The notes beneath the pieces were generated by a model. The model was not told the DNA's origin. It saw only the letters and a list, made by a program, of their open reading frames with translations, and did no database searches. A stretch of DNA of 64,000 nt from positions 186,001-250,000 of the forward strand of contig NZ_CP061941.1 of the NCBI RefSeq assembly GCF_014805825.1. The letters are read 5' to 3'. This document shows positions 56,903 to 64,000 of this stretch, piece by piece (the first letter of the stretch is position 1; the number at the start of each line of letters is the position of its first letter). Both the position numbers and the translations under genes were made by a program. The DNA comes from Marinomonas algicola (lineage in GTDB: Bacteria; Pseudomonadota; Gammaproteobacteria; Pseudomonadales; Marinomonadaceae).

Positions 56903-59737
56903 CTATTGCTGAGCTAAATTTAATAATGGCTTTAAGAATCTAGCTGTATGAGACGTGTTCACTTCAGCTACTTCTTCGGGGGTTCCTTCCGCAAGAATGT
57001 AGCCTCCGCCACTGCCGCCTTCAGGCCCTAAGTCAATAATCCAGTCTGCGGTTTTAATGACATCCAAATTGTGCTCGATAACAACAACAGTGTTACCATG
57101 ATTCCTTAATCTATGAAGTACTTTAAGAAGTTGCTCAATATCGGCAAAATGTAACCCTGTCGTTGGTTCGTCTAAAATATACAAGGTTTGTCCAGTATCA
57201 CGTTTCGATAATTCTTTTGAAAGTTTCACTCTTTGAGCTTCCCCTCCTGACAGTGTAGTAGCAGATTGTCCTAATTTGATATAACCCAAACCCACATCCA
57301 TTAATGTTTGAAGCTTTCTAGCAATAGAGGGTACTGGATCAAAAAAATCTCTGGCGTCTTCAATGGTCATTTCTAGACAGTCGTGAATATTTTTACCTTT
57401 ATATTGTATTTCTAAGGTTTCACGGTTGTATCGTTTTCCTTTACAAACATCGCATGGAACATAGACATCGGGTAAAAAATGCATTTCTACTTTAATAACG
57501 CCATCACCTTGGCATGCTTCGCAACGTCCACCTTTTACGTTGAAACTAAATCGACCTGGTTTATATCCGCGAGATCTGGCTTCTTGTGTTGCTGAAAACA
57601 GCTCTCTCATGGGAGTAAATATGCCAGTGTAGGTAGCCGGGTTTGATCTTGGCGTTCTACCTATTGGGCTTTGATCAATATCGACACATTTATCAAAGTG
57701 TTGGAAACCTTCAATTCTGTCATGTTGTGATGCTTTTAAGGTTGTCGCGCCATTTAGGGCTGTTGATGCTAATGGATACAAGGTGCTGTTGATTAGAGTC
57801 GATTTCCCCGAACCAGACACTCCAGTGACACAGGTCATTACTCCAATTGGAATATGTAAATCAACATTATTTAAATTATTGCCACAAGCCCCATACAAGG
57901 ATAAATGCAGTCCATCTTTTGCTTTGATTCTCTTGTCTGGTAACTCAATTCTGCGAGTACCATTTAAAAATTGACCTGTAATAGAGTTAGGGTTATCCAT
58001 AACGTCTTTTGGTGTACCGCTTGCAATGACTTGCCCACCGTGAACACCTGCCCCTGGACCAATATCGATGACAAAGTCGGCTACTCTAATTGCATCTTCA
58101 TCATGTTCAACGACGATAACAGTATTGCCTAGGTCTCTCAATCTGGTTAATGTTGAGATCAAGCGTTCATTGTCTCTCTGGTGTAAACCAATAGAAGGCT
58201 CGTCTAGTATGTACATAACACCAACGAGCCCCGCGCCGATTTGACTGGCAAGGCGAATTCGTTGTGCTTCACCTCCAGACAGTGAGTCAGCTTTACGATT
58301 AAGAGTAAGATACTCTAGTCCAACATTGGCTAAGAAAGTTAAACGATCTCTAATTTCTTTCAGTATTTTTGAAGCGATTTCTCCTTTAGCGCCAGGCAAT
58401 GATAAGCTGGTAAAATAGTCCAAGCAATCTGCAATGGGTTTTGCTGTAATCTCTGGAATGGTAAGTTCTTCAATAAAGACATTTCGAGCGGCTTTATTTA
58501 GTCGCGCTCCATCGCATTCGGGGCAAGCTTGTACACTTATGTATTGAGATAAATCATCACGTACCGAGTCAGACTCTGTTTCATGGTAACGACGTTGCAA
58601 GTTAGGGATTACCCCCTCGAACGCGTGTGATCGAGTCATTTTATCCCCACGTTCATTGATATAGACAAAGGATATCTTGTCTTTACCTGACCCATTTAGA
58701 ATGTGTTTTTTATGAGTATCTGGAATGTCTTTGAATGGGAGTTCAATATCAAACCCGTAATGTGTTGCCAGTGCTTGTAACTGTTGAAAGTAGAAGATGC
58801 TTCGCCTCCCCCAGCCTCGAATAGCGCCTTCTGCAAGGGTTAATGTATCATCAACGACAATTAAGCTTGAATCAAATAATTGGTGTGTGCCTAAACCGTC
58901 ACAAGTTGGGCAGGCCCCATTAGGATTATTAAATGAGAACAATCTCGGTTCAAGTTCAGTGATGCTATAGCCACATACAGGGCAGGCAAATTTGCTTGAG
59001 AAAATATGAACTTCGTCCGGAGAGTCCATATTCATCACCTTAGCGATGCCGTCTGAAAGTGTTAAGCAGGTTTCGAAAGATTCTGCGAGCCGTAACTGTA
59101 AATCGTCTCTTACTTTAAAGCGGTCAATGATCACTTCAATTGTGTGTTTTTTGTTTTTTTCTAGCGTAGGCGCATCATCTAAATCTACTACTAAGCCATC
59201 AATGCGAGCACGTATAAAACCTTTAGATAAAAGATCGCTAATCGTATGTAGGTGTTCGCCTTTTCGGTCCTTGACTACCGGTGCTAATAGCATCATTTTG
59301 GTTTCAGCAGGTAGGGAAAGTACTTTATCGACCATTTGAGAAATTGTCTGCGCTTCTAAAGGCTCTCCATGGTCAGGACAGCGGGGCTGTCCTGCACGAG
59401 CGAAAAGAAGACGTAAGTAGTCATAGATCTCTGTAATAGTACCAACGGTAGATCGAGGATTATGAGACGTTGATTTTTGCTCTATCGAAATAGCGGGAGA
59501 CAGACCTTCAATATGATCAATGTCTGGCTTTTCCATCATTGATAAAAATTGACGAGCATAGGTTGAAAGTGATTCCACATAACGTCTCTGGCCTTCAGCA
59601 TAGAGAGTATCAAAGGCTAAAGACGATTTTCCTGAGCCAGATAACCCAGTAATGACAATTAACTTATCTCTTGGGATATCTAAGTCGATATTTTTGAGGT
59701 TATGGGTACGTGCCCCTCGAATGGTGATATTATCCAT
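56903..59737 (-). CDS. uvrA: Excinuclease ABC subunit A
   Basis: The 944-residue protein (MDNITIRGARTHNLKNIDLDIPRDKLIVITGLSGSGKSSLAFDTLYAEGQRRYVESL) has two ABC ATPase modules. Walker A GLSGSGKS and GVSGSGKS, and signatures LSGGEAQRIRLA and LSGGEAQRVKLS, are visible. Zinc modules are CPVCGY...CPTCDGLG and CEACQGDG...CDVCKGKR. UvrA finds bulky DNA damage and loads UvrB. A LexA box lies 56 bp upstream of its start, so SOS induction is expected, as in E. coli. Confidence 0.98.
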   Translation of the reverse strand: MDNITIRGARTHNLKNIDLDIPRDKLIVITGLSGSGKSSLAFDTLYAEGQRRYVESLSTYARQFLSMMEKPDIDHIEGLSPAISIEQKSTSHNPRSTVGTITEIYDYLRLLFARAGQPRCPDHGEPLEAQTISQMVDKVLSLPAETKMMLLAPVVKDRKGEHLHTISDLLSKGFIRARIDGLVVDLDDAPTLEKNKKHTIEVIIDRFKVRDDLQLRLAESFETCLTLSDGIAKVMNMDSPDEVHIFSSKFACPVCGYSITELEPRLFSFNNPNGACPTCDGLGTHQLFDSSLIVVDDTLTLAEGAIRGWGRRSIFYFQQLQALATHYGFDIELPFKDIPDTHKKHILNGSGKDKISFVYINERGDKMTRSHAFEGVIPNLQRRYHETESDSVRDDLSQYISVQACPECDGARLNKAARNVFIEELTIPEITAKPIADCLDYFTSLSLPGAKGEIASKILKEIRDRLTFLANVGLEYLTLNRKADSLSGGEAQRIRLASQIGAGLVGVMYILDEPSIGLHQRDNERLISTLTRLRDLGNTVIVVEHDEDAIRVADFVIDIGPGAGVHGGQVIASGTPKDVMDNPNSITGQFLNGTRRIELPDKRIKAKDGLHLSLYGACGNNLNNVDLHIPIGVMTCVTGVSGSGKSTLINSTLYPLASTALNGATTLKASQHDRIEGFQHFDKCVDIDQSPIGRTPRSNPATYTGIFTPMRELFSATQEARSRGYKPGRFSFNVKGGRCEACQGDGVIKVEMHFLPDVYVPCDVCKGKRYNRETLEIQYKGKNIHDCLEMTIEDARDFFDPVPSIARKLQTLMDVGLGYIKLGQSATTLSGGEAQRVKLSKELSKRDTGQTLYILDEPTTGLHFADIEQLLKVLHRLRNHGNTVVVIEHNLDVIKTADWIIDLGPEGGSGGGYILAEGTPEEVAEVNTSHTARFLKPLLNLAQQ

Positions 59738-59792
59738 TTGTCTCCGGCCCTGTAGTAAAACAAAAAATCATTATACGTATTTGTTAAAATAA

Positions 59793-59808
59793 CTGTCTAT
59801 TTTTACAG
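59793..59808. promoter_or_regulatory. LexA (SOS) box between uvrA and the MFS/ssb genes
   Basis: CTGT-CTATTTTT-ACAG is a perfect CTGT-N8-ACAG LexA box with an A/T-rich centre and a following TA. It lies 56 bp from uvrA and 89 bp from the divergent MFS gene, so LexA may control both directions. E. coli has a shared SOS box between uvrA and ssb. Confidence 0.88.
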
Positions 59809-59896
59809 TAGTTAAGATAGAGCTTCAACGCTATTTTTTGTAAAATACCATTTTATAAACTATTCATTTTTAAATTTGCGCGGTTATAACCTTTTT

Positions 59897-61255
59897 ATGG
59901 ATGCATTTGAGCGTCGTTCAGTTGTTGCTTTAGCTACGGTTTACTTATTTCGTATGCTGGGATTGTTCCTTATTATGCCTGTCATCAGCTTGTCAGCGGC
60001 TGATTTAAATGGCGCTAGTGCCGCGTTAATTGGAACGGCGATTGGTATTTATGGATTAACGCAAGCTTTGTTGCAAATTCCGATGGGAATGTTGTCAGAT
60101 CAAGTAGGGCGTAAACGTATTATTGTTCTTGGTCTGATTTTATTTGCGGTGGGCAGTATTATTTGTGCGAATGCAGATGATATTCTAAGTTTAATTCTTG
60201 GTCGTGCCGTACAAGGTGCTGGAGCCATTGCCAGTACATTAATGGCATTGTTAAGTGATGTTACGCGAGAGCAGAATAGGACCAAAGCTATGGCCACCGT
60301 AGGAATCAGTATCGGTGTGTCTTTTATGTTGTCTTTGGTATTAGGCCCTTGGTTATACTCTCTTATAGGTTTATCAGGCTTATTTTACGTATCGTTAATC
60401 TCTTCCTTAATAGGTATTTCCTTAGTTGTTTGGATGGTTCCGAATGTTAAGCAACATACTTTTAGGCGAGATACGACACCGAGTTTATCTGCCTTGAGAA
60501 GTGTGCTTCAAAGTGGGCATTTACGATCGTTGAATATGAGTGTTTTACTGTTACATGCGAGCTTAACTGCGCTATTTGTTTGTATTCCTAGTTTGCTGGT
60601 AAACCAGTTTCATTTTCCATTAATTAATCATAGTTGGCTTTATTTATTTGTCATGGGATTGGCCTTTGTTGGTATGGTACCATTAGTCATCATTGCAGAA
60701 GCAAAAGGTAAAATGAAGCAAGTGATGACAAGCGTGATGCTATTGTTATCTATTTCAATTGTCTTCATGGGCGTGGTTCAAAGTGTCTGGCTATTTTCTG
60801 TATTGCTCTGGGCTTACTTTGTTGCTTTTAACACGTTAGAAGCGACCTTGCCTTCTGTTGTGAGTAAGTTAGCCCCTGTAGGGTATCGCGGTACGGCAAT
60901 GGGGGTTTTTTCTACGCATCAATTTTTCGGCGCTTTTTTGGGCGGCGTAGGCGGTGGTTGGCTGCTGCAGAATACGTCCATAGAAACCTTATTTGCTTCT
61001 GTGGGAAGCATGGTATTTATTTGGACTTTGTTGTCTTTACGTCAGCCTGCGCCACCTCAGTTGACTAGCTTGGCTTTTAGCCTCGGTGGTTTAAGTCAGC
61101 GTGAAATAACAAAATTATCATCACGATTAATGACGATCCAGGGAGTGGAAGATATGCAATTATTTGAAGATGAACAAACGGCGTATTTAAAGGTTAATAA
61201 AAAACAACTAGATAGAGATAGTTTGCTGCGTGTTGTACCGCAAGTAACGCTTTAA
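59897..61255 (+). CDS. MFS transporter, YajR-like, with C-terminal YAM-type domain
   Basis: From the ATG at 59897 (MDAFERRSVVALATVYLFRML) the product is 452 residues with 12 membrane segments. Motif A is GMLSDQVGRKRIIVLGL and motif B-like RAVQGAGAIASTLMALLSD. After the last segment a soluble tail of about 65 residues (ITKLSSRLMTIQGVEDMQLFEDEQTAYLKVNKKQLDRDSLLRVVP) looks like the ferredoxin-like YAM domain of E. coli YajR, which has a similar total length. It is a proton-driven exporter of unknown substrate. The start lacks a clear ribosome site; a TTG at 59876 is an alternative. Pseudomonas has an MFS gene in this same place between uvrA and ssb. Confidence 0.88.
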   Translation: MDAFERRSVVALATVYLFRMLGLFLIMPVISLSAADLNGASAALIGTAIGIYGLTQALLQIPMGMLSDQVGRKRIIVLGLILFAVGSIICANADDILSLILGRAVQGAGAIASTLMALLSDVTREQNRTKAMATVGISIGVSFMLSLVLGPWLYSLIGLSGLFYVSLISSLIGISLVVWMVPNVKQHTFRRDTTPSLSALRSVLQSGHLRSLNMSVLLLHASLTALFVCIPSLLVNQFHFPLINHSWLYLFVMGLAFVGMVPLVIIAEAKGKMKQVMTSVMLLLSISIVFMGVVQSVWLFSVLLWAYFVAFNTLEATLPSVVSKLAPVGYRGTAMGVFSTHQFFGAFLGGVGGGWLLQNTSIETLFASVGSMVFIWTLLSLRQPAPPQLTSLAFSLGGLSQREITKLSSRLMTIQGVEDMQLFEDEQTAYLKVNKKQLDRDSLLRVVPQVTL

Positions 61256-61286
61256 AGAACATAAATAGACAGAATTGGAGAACGTC

Positions 61287-61988
61287 ATGGCACGTGGAAT
61301 AAATAAAGTTATCTTAATTGGTAACGCTGGTAATGATGCAGAAGTACGCTTTATGCCAAATGGTGGCGCCGTTGCAAATGTCAGTTTAGCGACGTCGGAA
61401 AGTTGGAGAGACAAGCAAACGGGTCAAATGCAAGAGCGCACAGAATGGCATCGAGTGTCGTTTATGGACCGTGGTAATTTTCGCTTAGGACAAATAGCTG
61501 GCGATTTTATCAAAAAAGGTTCAAAAGTGTATGTTGAAGGCTCATTACGTACGCGTGAATGGGAGAAAGACGGCGTTAAGCGTTATACAACAGAAATAAT
61601 CGCAAATGAAATGCAATTATTAGACGGACGCAATGATCAGGGTGGTCAAGGCGCCTATGATAACAATAACCAAGGTGGTTACGGTCAAGCTCCACAGCAG
61701 CGTCCGGCATCACAACCTCAAGGTGGCTATGGTAATCAACAGCCGAATCAGGGTTATGGACAGCAACCTGCGGGAGGGTATGGACAAGCTCCACAGCAGG
61801 CGCCCCAACAATCGGCTCCTGCGCAGCCACAGTCTTTTGGTAGCTGGGGTGACGCTCCTCAGCCAGCGTCGCAACAGCCTGCTCAACGTCCTTCGGCACC
61901 AGCACCTCAGCCATCTGCGCCAAAGCCCCAAGCGGCACCTCAACCAGCTCCGAATTTTGATGACTTTGATGATGATATTCCGTTCTAA
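61287..61988 (+). CDS. ssb: Single-stranded DNA-binding protein
   Basis: From the ATG at 61287, GGAGA before it, the product is 233 residues. The OB fold covers about 1-112 (MARGINKVILIGNAGNDAEVRFMPNGGAVANVSLATSESWRD, EWHRVSFM, VYVEGSLRTREW). A long Gly/Gln/Pro linker (about 118-220) contains repeats of GGYGQ and QAPQQ. The acidic tip ends FDDDIPF, which recruits partner proteins. At 233 residues it is longer than E. coli SSB (178) because of the linker. It is 31 bp after the MFS gene and may share its LexA-controlled transcript. Confidence 0.97.
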   Translation: MARGINKVILIGNAGNDAEVRFMPNGGAVANVSLATSESWRDKQTGQMQERTEWHRVSFMDRGNFRLGQIAGDFIKKGSKVYVEGSLRTREWEKDGVKRYTTEIIANEMQLLDGRNDQGGQGAYDNNNQGGYGQAPQQRPASQPQGGYGNQQPNQGYGQQPAGGYGQAPQQAPQQSAPAQPQSFGSWGDAPQPASQQPAQRPSAPAPQPSAPKPQAAPQPAPNFDDFDDDIPF

Positions 61989-62011
61989 CCCAAGACATAA
62001 AATGTAATGTT

Positions 62012-62050
62012 TGTAGATAAAGGTCTCTGAAAAAGAGGCTTTTATCTACA
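62012..62050. terminator. Bidirectional terminator overlapping the cupin gene end
   Basis: The arms 62012-62028 and 62034-62050 pair over 17 positions (G-U at two to three of them) around a GAAAA loop. The right arm includes the stop codon of the convergent cupin gene at 62046-62048, so gene end and terminator are fused. Confidence 0.8.
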
Positions 62051-62738
62051 CTGTTTGTAATTGTGCTATCTGGTTATCCACATCAGTTAAGTAACCTGTT
62101 TTCAACCAGAATTTTGTGCCTTGACTTCCTGCCTTAGCGTGAATCTTTGAGTTGACAGGAAGCCTTAACCAATCGTATTTTTCCAATAGATCCTCTTGTT
62201 CTTGTAAAGAACCTTCAAGTATCAATAGCTCAGCACCTTTCGGCATGCCCCAATTTACAGTGGCATTGGGTAGAAGTTGAATTAAGCTGACTTCTTCAAT
62301 GTGATCTTTATATAGGGGCGTGATTGAAATGCCAGAGTGATTCGCTAATTCAACAGGCGCCATTTTGTTTGTCTGAAGGCGAATGTGGGTGCGGTCTTCG
62401 GGTTGAAACTGCCATAACTTCACAAACATAATACAACCTACTTTCGATCCTGGAGAGTGGCTTGATTGCGGAGGGTTTCGAACATAAGAGCCGCTAGGGT
62501 AGTCTCCGTGCTCATCTTGAAAAACCCCGTCTAGAATAAAGAATTCTTCACCACCCGTGTGAATATGGGGAGAAAAGGTGCTGTCTGGTGCATACCTTAC
62601 TATGGTGGTCGCGCGAGCGACTTCCTCTCCCACTCGATCAAGAGGCTTACGCTCAACGCCCACCATCGGAGAAGCTAGCCAATTGAGAGATTCGCTGTGT
62701 ATAACGACTCTTTTGTTAAAATCAGTGGAAATTTTCAT
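62046..62738 (-). CDS. ChrR-type double cupin protein
   Basis: From the ATG at 62738, AGGAAA before it, the product is 230 residues. The first cupin (about 30-110) has IVRYAPDSTFSPHIHTGGEEFFILDGVFQDEHGDYPSGSYVRNPPQSSHSP, with metal ligands His, His, Glu and a later His. A second, weaker cupin (about 140-230) has INWGMPKGAELLILEGSL-like sequence (VNWGMPKGAELLILEG). This matches the sensor cupin of ChrR. The zinc-binding anti-sigma domain that normally precedes it is missing and no ECF sigma gene is adjacent, so it is probably a stand-alone enzyme or sensor. Confidence 0.82.
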   Translation of the reverse strand: MKISTDFNKRVVIHSESLNWLASPMVGVERKPLDRVGEEVARATTIVRYAPDSTFSPHIHTGGEEFFILDGVFQDEHGDYPSGSYVRNPPQSSHSPGSKVGCIMFVKLWQFQPEDRTHIRLQTNKMAPVELANHSGISITPLYKDHIEEVSLIQLLPNATVNWGMPKGAELLILEGSLQEQEDLLEKYDWLRLPVNSKIHAKAGSQGTKFWLKTGYLTDVDNQIAQLQTV

Positions 62739-63007
62739 ATTTATTTCCTGATATCCTCTAGGTTGCAAAGTACGGTTTTAGGTTTAGGCCGTGTAAGTAT
62801 CTGGTTATGTGTCTAATAACAATAACGGCTTATGCTTATTATACTGTTTGATCAATACATATTCGTCTAGTGCTTTACTCGACAGGAACAGTTATGTCTT
62901 TAATTATGGCTGCACTAGTATTATAAATAAGCAAAAACTTTGTTACTAATAGCGTATAATTTATGGTTTTTGATCGTAAGATGAATAGTAGAAGGTGAGG
63001 AATTCCT

Positions 63008-63583
63008 GTGGTTGATGACGATGATTTCTCTTTATTCTCTCAAGAAGTGAAAGGCATTAAAAAACTTGAAACAAATGCCATGTATTTAGGGAAGAAAGGG
63101 TCACCTGTTGATTACTCCGTAAGGAAAGAGGCTGCGACTCACGTTCCAATAAAGGATACAAACCATTTAACAGCAGACTATGTAGAAAGAGTCGCTGCAT
63201 TAGATATTTTGCAATATAAAAAGGAGGGTGTTCAAGATGGTGTCTTTAAACGTCTAAGACAAGGTAAATATGGGATTGAATCACGTTTAGACTTACATCG
63301 TCGGACCGTGGAACAGGCCCGGCAGCAAGTTTATCAGTTTGTTCAGGACTGCATGAATAATGATATTCGTGTCGCAATTATTGTGCACGGTAGGGGAGAC
63401 AGAACACCAGATAGTGAAGCAACGCTAAAAAGTTATTTAAATAAATGGTTGAGAGAATTGGACGATGTTATGGCGTTTCATAGTGCTCAGAAATATCATG
63501 GCGGTGGTGGTGCTGTGTATGTTTTATTTAAGAAAAGTGAAAAAGCCAGATTAGAAAATTGGGAAAAGCACCAAAAGCGCTAA
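63008..63583 (+). CDS. Smr-domain protein (SmrA/YdaL-like)
   Basis: The 191-residue protein starts at GTG 63008 (AAGGTGAGGAA before it), VDDDDFSLFSQEVKGIKKL. The C-terminal Smr domain (about 92-178) has SRLDLHRRTVEQARQQVYQFVQDC, VAIIVHGRGDRTP and AQKYHGGGGAVYVLFKK, with the LDLH and HGRG motifs. Stand-alone Smr proteins such as E. coli YdaL have nicking or RNA-cleaving activity; E. coli SmrB cuts mRNA at collided ribosomes. The closest match in architecture is YdaL (187 residues). A TATAAT at 62955-62960 may be its -10. Confidence 0.88.
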   Translation: MVDDDDFSLFSQEVKGIKKLETNAMYLGKKGSPVDYSVRKEAATHVPIKDTNHLTADYVERVAALDILQYKKEGVQDGVFKRLRQGKYGIESRLDLHRRTVEQARQQVYQFVQDCMNNDIRVAIIVHGRGDRTPDSEATLKSYLNKWLRELDDVMAFHSAQKYHGGGGAVYVLFKKSEKARLENWEKHQKR

Positions 63584-63763
63584 ATTTATCTTAATACGCC
63601 AATGTTTCTGGGCTGATGTGCTCATTGTTCGTGCAGTAAAACGAAGTCGTTTGCTATAATCGATCAACTTTGTCTTCTATATCAAGACATAACACTAGTG
63701 CCAAAGAAAGGCATAGCCTGAGTCAAATAATTTCAGTCTAAACCATATTTATAGAGGTAAAGA

Positions 63764-64000
63764 ATGACAAATAATACGGAACACCATGCGGCATTTTCTT
63801 TAGTGCGAAGTGAGTTTATTGACGCATTAAATGTGGACGTTTTTGAATATGAGCATAAAGTCACTGGTGCTAAGCACATTCATATTGCATCTGAGAACGA
63901 CGAGAATGTTTTTCTTGTTGGACTAAAAACGGTTCCTACTGATTCATGTGGTGTAGCGCATATTCTAGAGCATACTGTCTTATGTGGATCTGAACGTTTT
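63764..64000 (+). CDS. M16 family zinc peptidase, presequence-protease-like (partial)
   Basis: The first 79 codons, from the ATG at 63764 with AGAGG before it, read MTNNTEHHAAFSLVRSEFID, then FEYEHKVTGAKHIHIASEND, VFLVGLKTVPTDSCGVAHILEHTVLCGSERF. HILEH is the inverted zinc motif HxxEH with the catalytic Glu. The spacing and the LCGSERF context match the M16C group (PreP/Cym1-like), proteins of about 970 residues that degrade peptides in a closed chamber. The rest lies beyond the window. A TATAAT at 63655-63660 is a possible -10. Confidence 0.88.
   Translation, partial: MTNNTEHHAAFSLVRSEFIDALNVDVFEYEHKVTGAKHIHIASENDENVFLVGLKTVPTDSCGVAHILEHTVLCGSERF

Noticed and set aside
61633..62007. Basic 124-codon frame inside ssb
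   Set aside because: It is an out-of-frame reading of the repetitive Gln/Pro/Gly linker of ssb.

Overview
The window looks like chromosomal DNA of a marine gammaproteobacterium of the Oceanospirillales, most probably Marinomonas or a close relative. That rests on the order tRNA-Tyr/Gly/Thr - tRNA-Trp - secE - nusG - rplKAJL - rpoBC - str - S10 - spc - alpha, the Pseudomonas-like order birA - coaX - SPOR protein ahead of the tRNAs, a Vibrio NutA-like 5'-nucleotidase, a 407-residue EF-Tu and a moderately low GC content. The genus is an inference from memory of these families.

Layout. (1) 1-2.6 kb: the N-terminal half of a tyrosine integrase lies next to the 3' end of yicC, a known island insertion site, followed by divergent rph. 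(2) 2.6-15.7 kb, accessory and surface functions: a periplasmic binding protein paired with a GGDEF-EAL membrane protein, a small exported protein, a NutA-type nucleotidase, a TonB-dependent siderophore receptor with a Fur box and a divergent AraC/PchR-like regulator, a DUF2834 protein, OmpW with an FNR-like site, and a Cache-type chemoreceptor with a sigma-28-like promoter. (3) 16-22.4 kb: a GH1 beta-glucosidase, then a methionine-salvage cluster (mtnK plus a GNAT gene; mtnA; mtnB-mtnC-mtnD). (4) 22.4-26 kb: an exported alpha/beta hydrolase, then birA-coaX-SPOR. (5) 26-56.8 kb: four tRNAs and the complete transcription/translation superoperon, all on the plus strand, ending in a strong terminator after rplQ. 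(6) 56.9-64 kb: uvrA, divergent YajR-type MFS and ssb with a LexA box between, a ChrR-like cupin, an Smr protein and the start of an M16 peptidase.

How it works together. The central 30 kb supplies preprotein translocase subunits, NusG, RNA polymerase alpha/beta/beta', elongation factors and more than half of the ribosomal proteins. Several spacers carry structured RNA: an L1-type site before rplK, an L10 leader before rplJ, hairpins around the rplL-rpoB junction, two potentially competing hairpins before rpsL, a structured spacer before rplC, and a long imperfect hairpin between rpsN and rpsH. The tufB slot between tRNA-Thr and tRNA-Trp is empty, so the only tuf here is the one after fusA.

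I see no CRISPR array, insertion sequence, rRNA gene or obvious new defence system. The most interesting items are the yicC-linked integrase with repeated possible arm sites, the binding-protein/c-di-GMP pair, and the unexplained RNA structures in the ribosomal spacers. Many start codons were moved inward from the longest reading frame on the basis of Shine-Dalgarno position and family N-termini.
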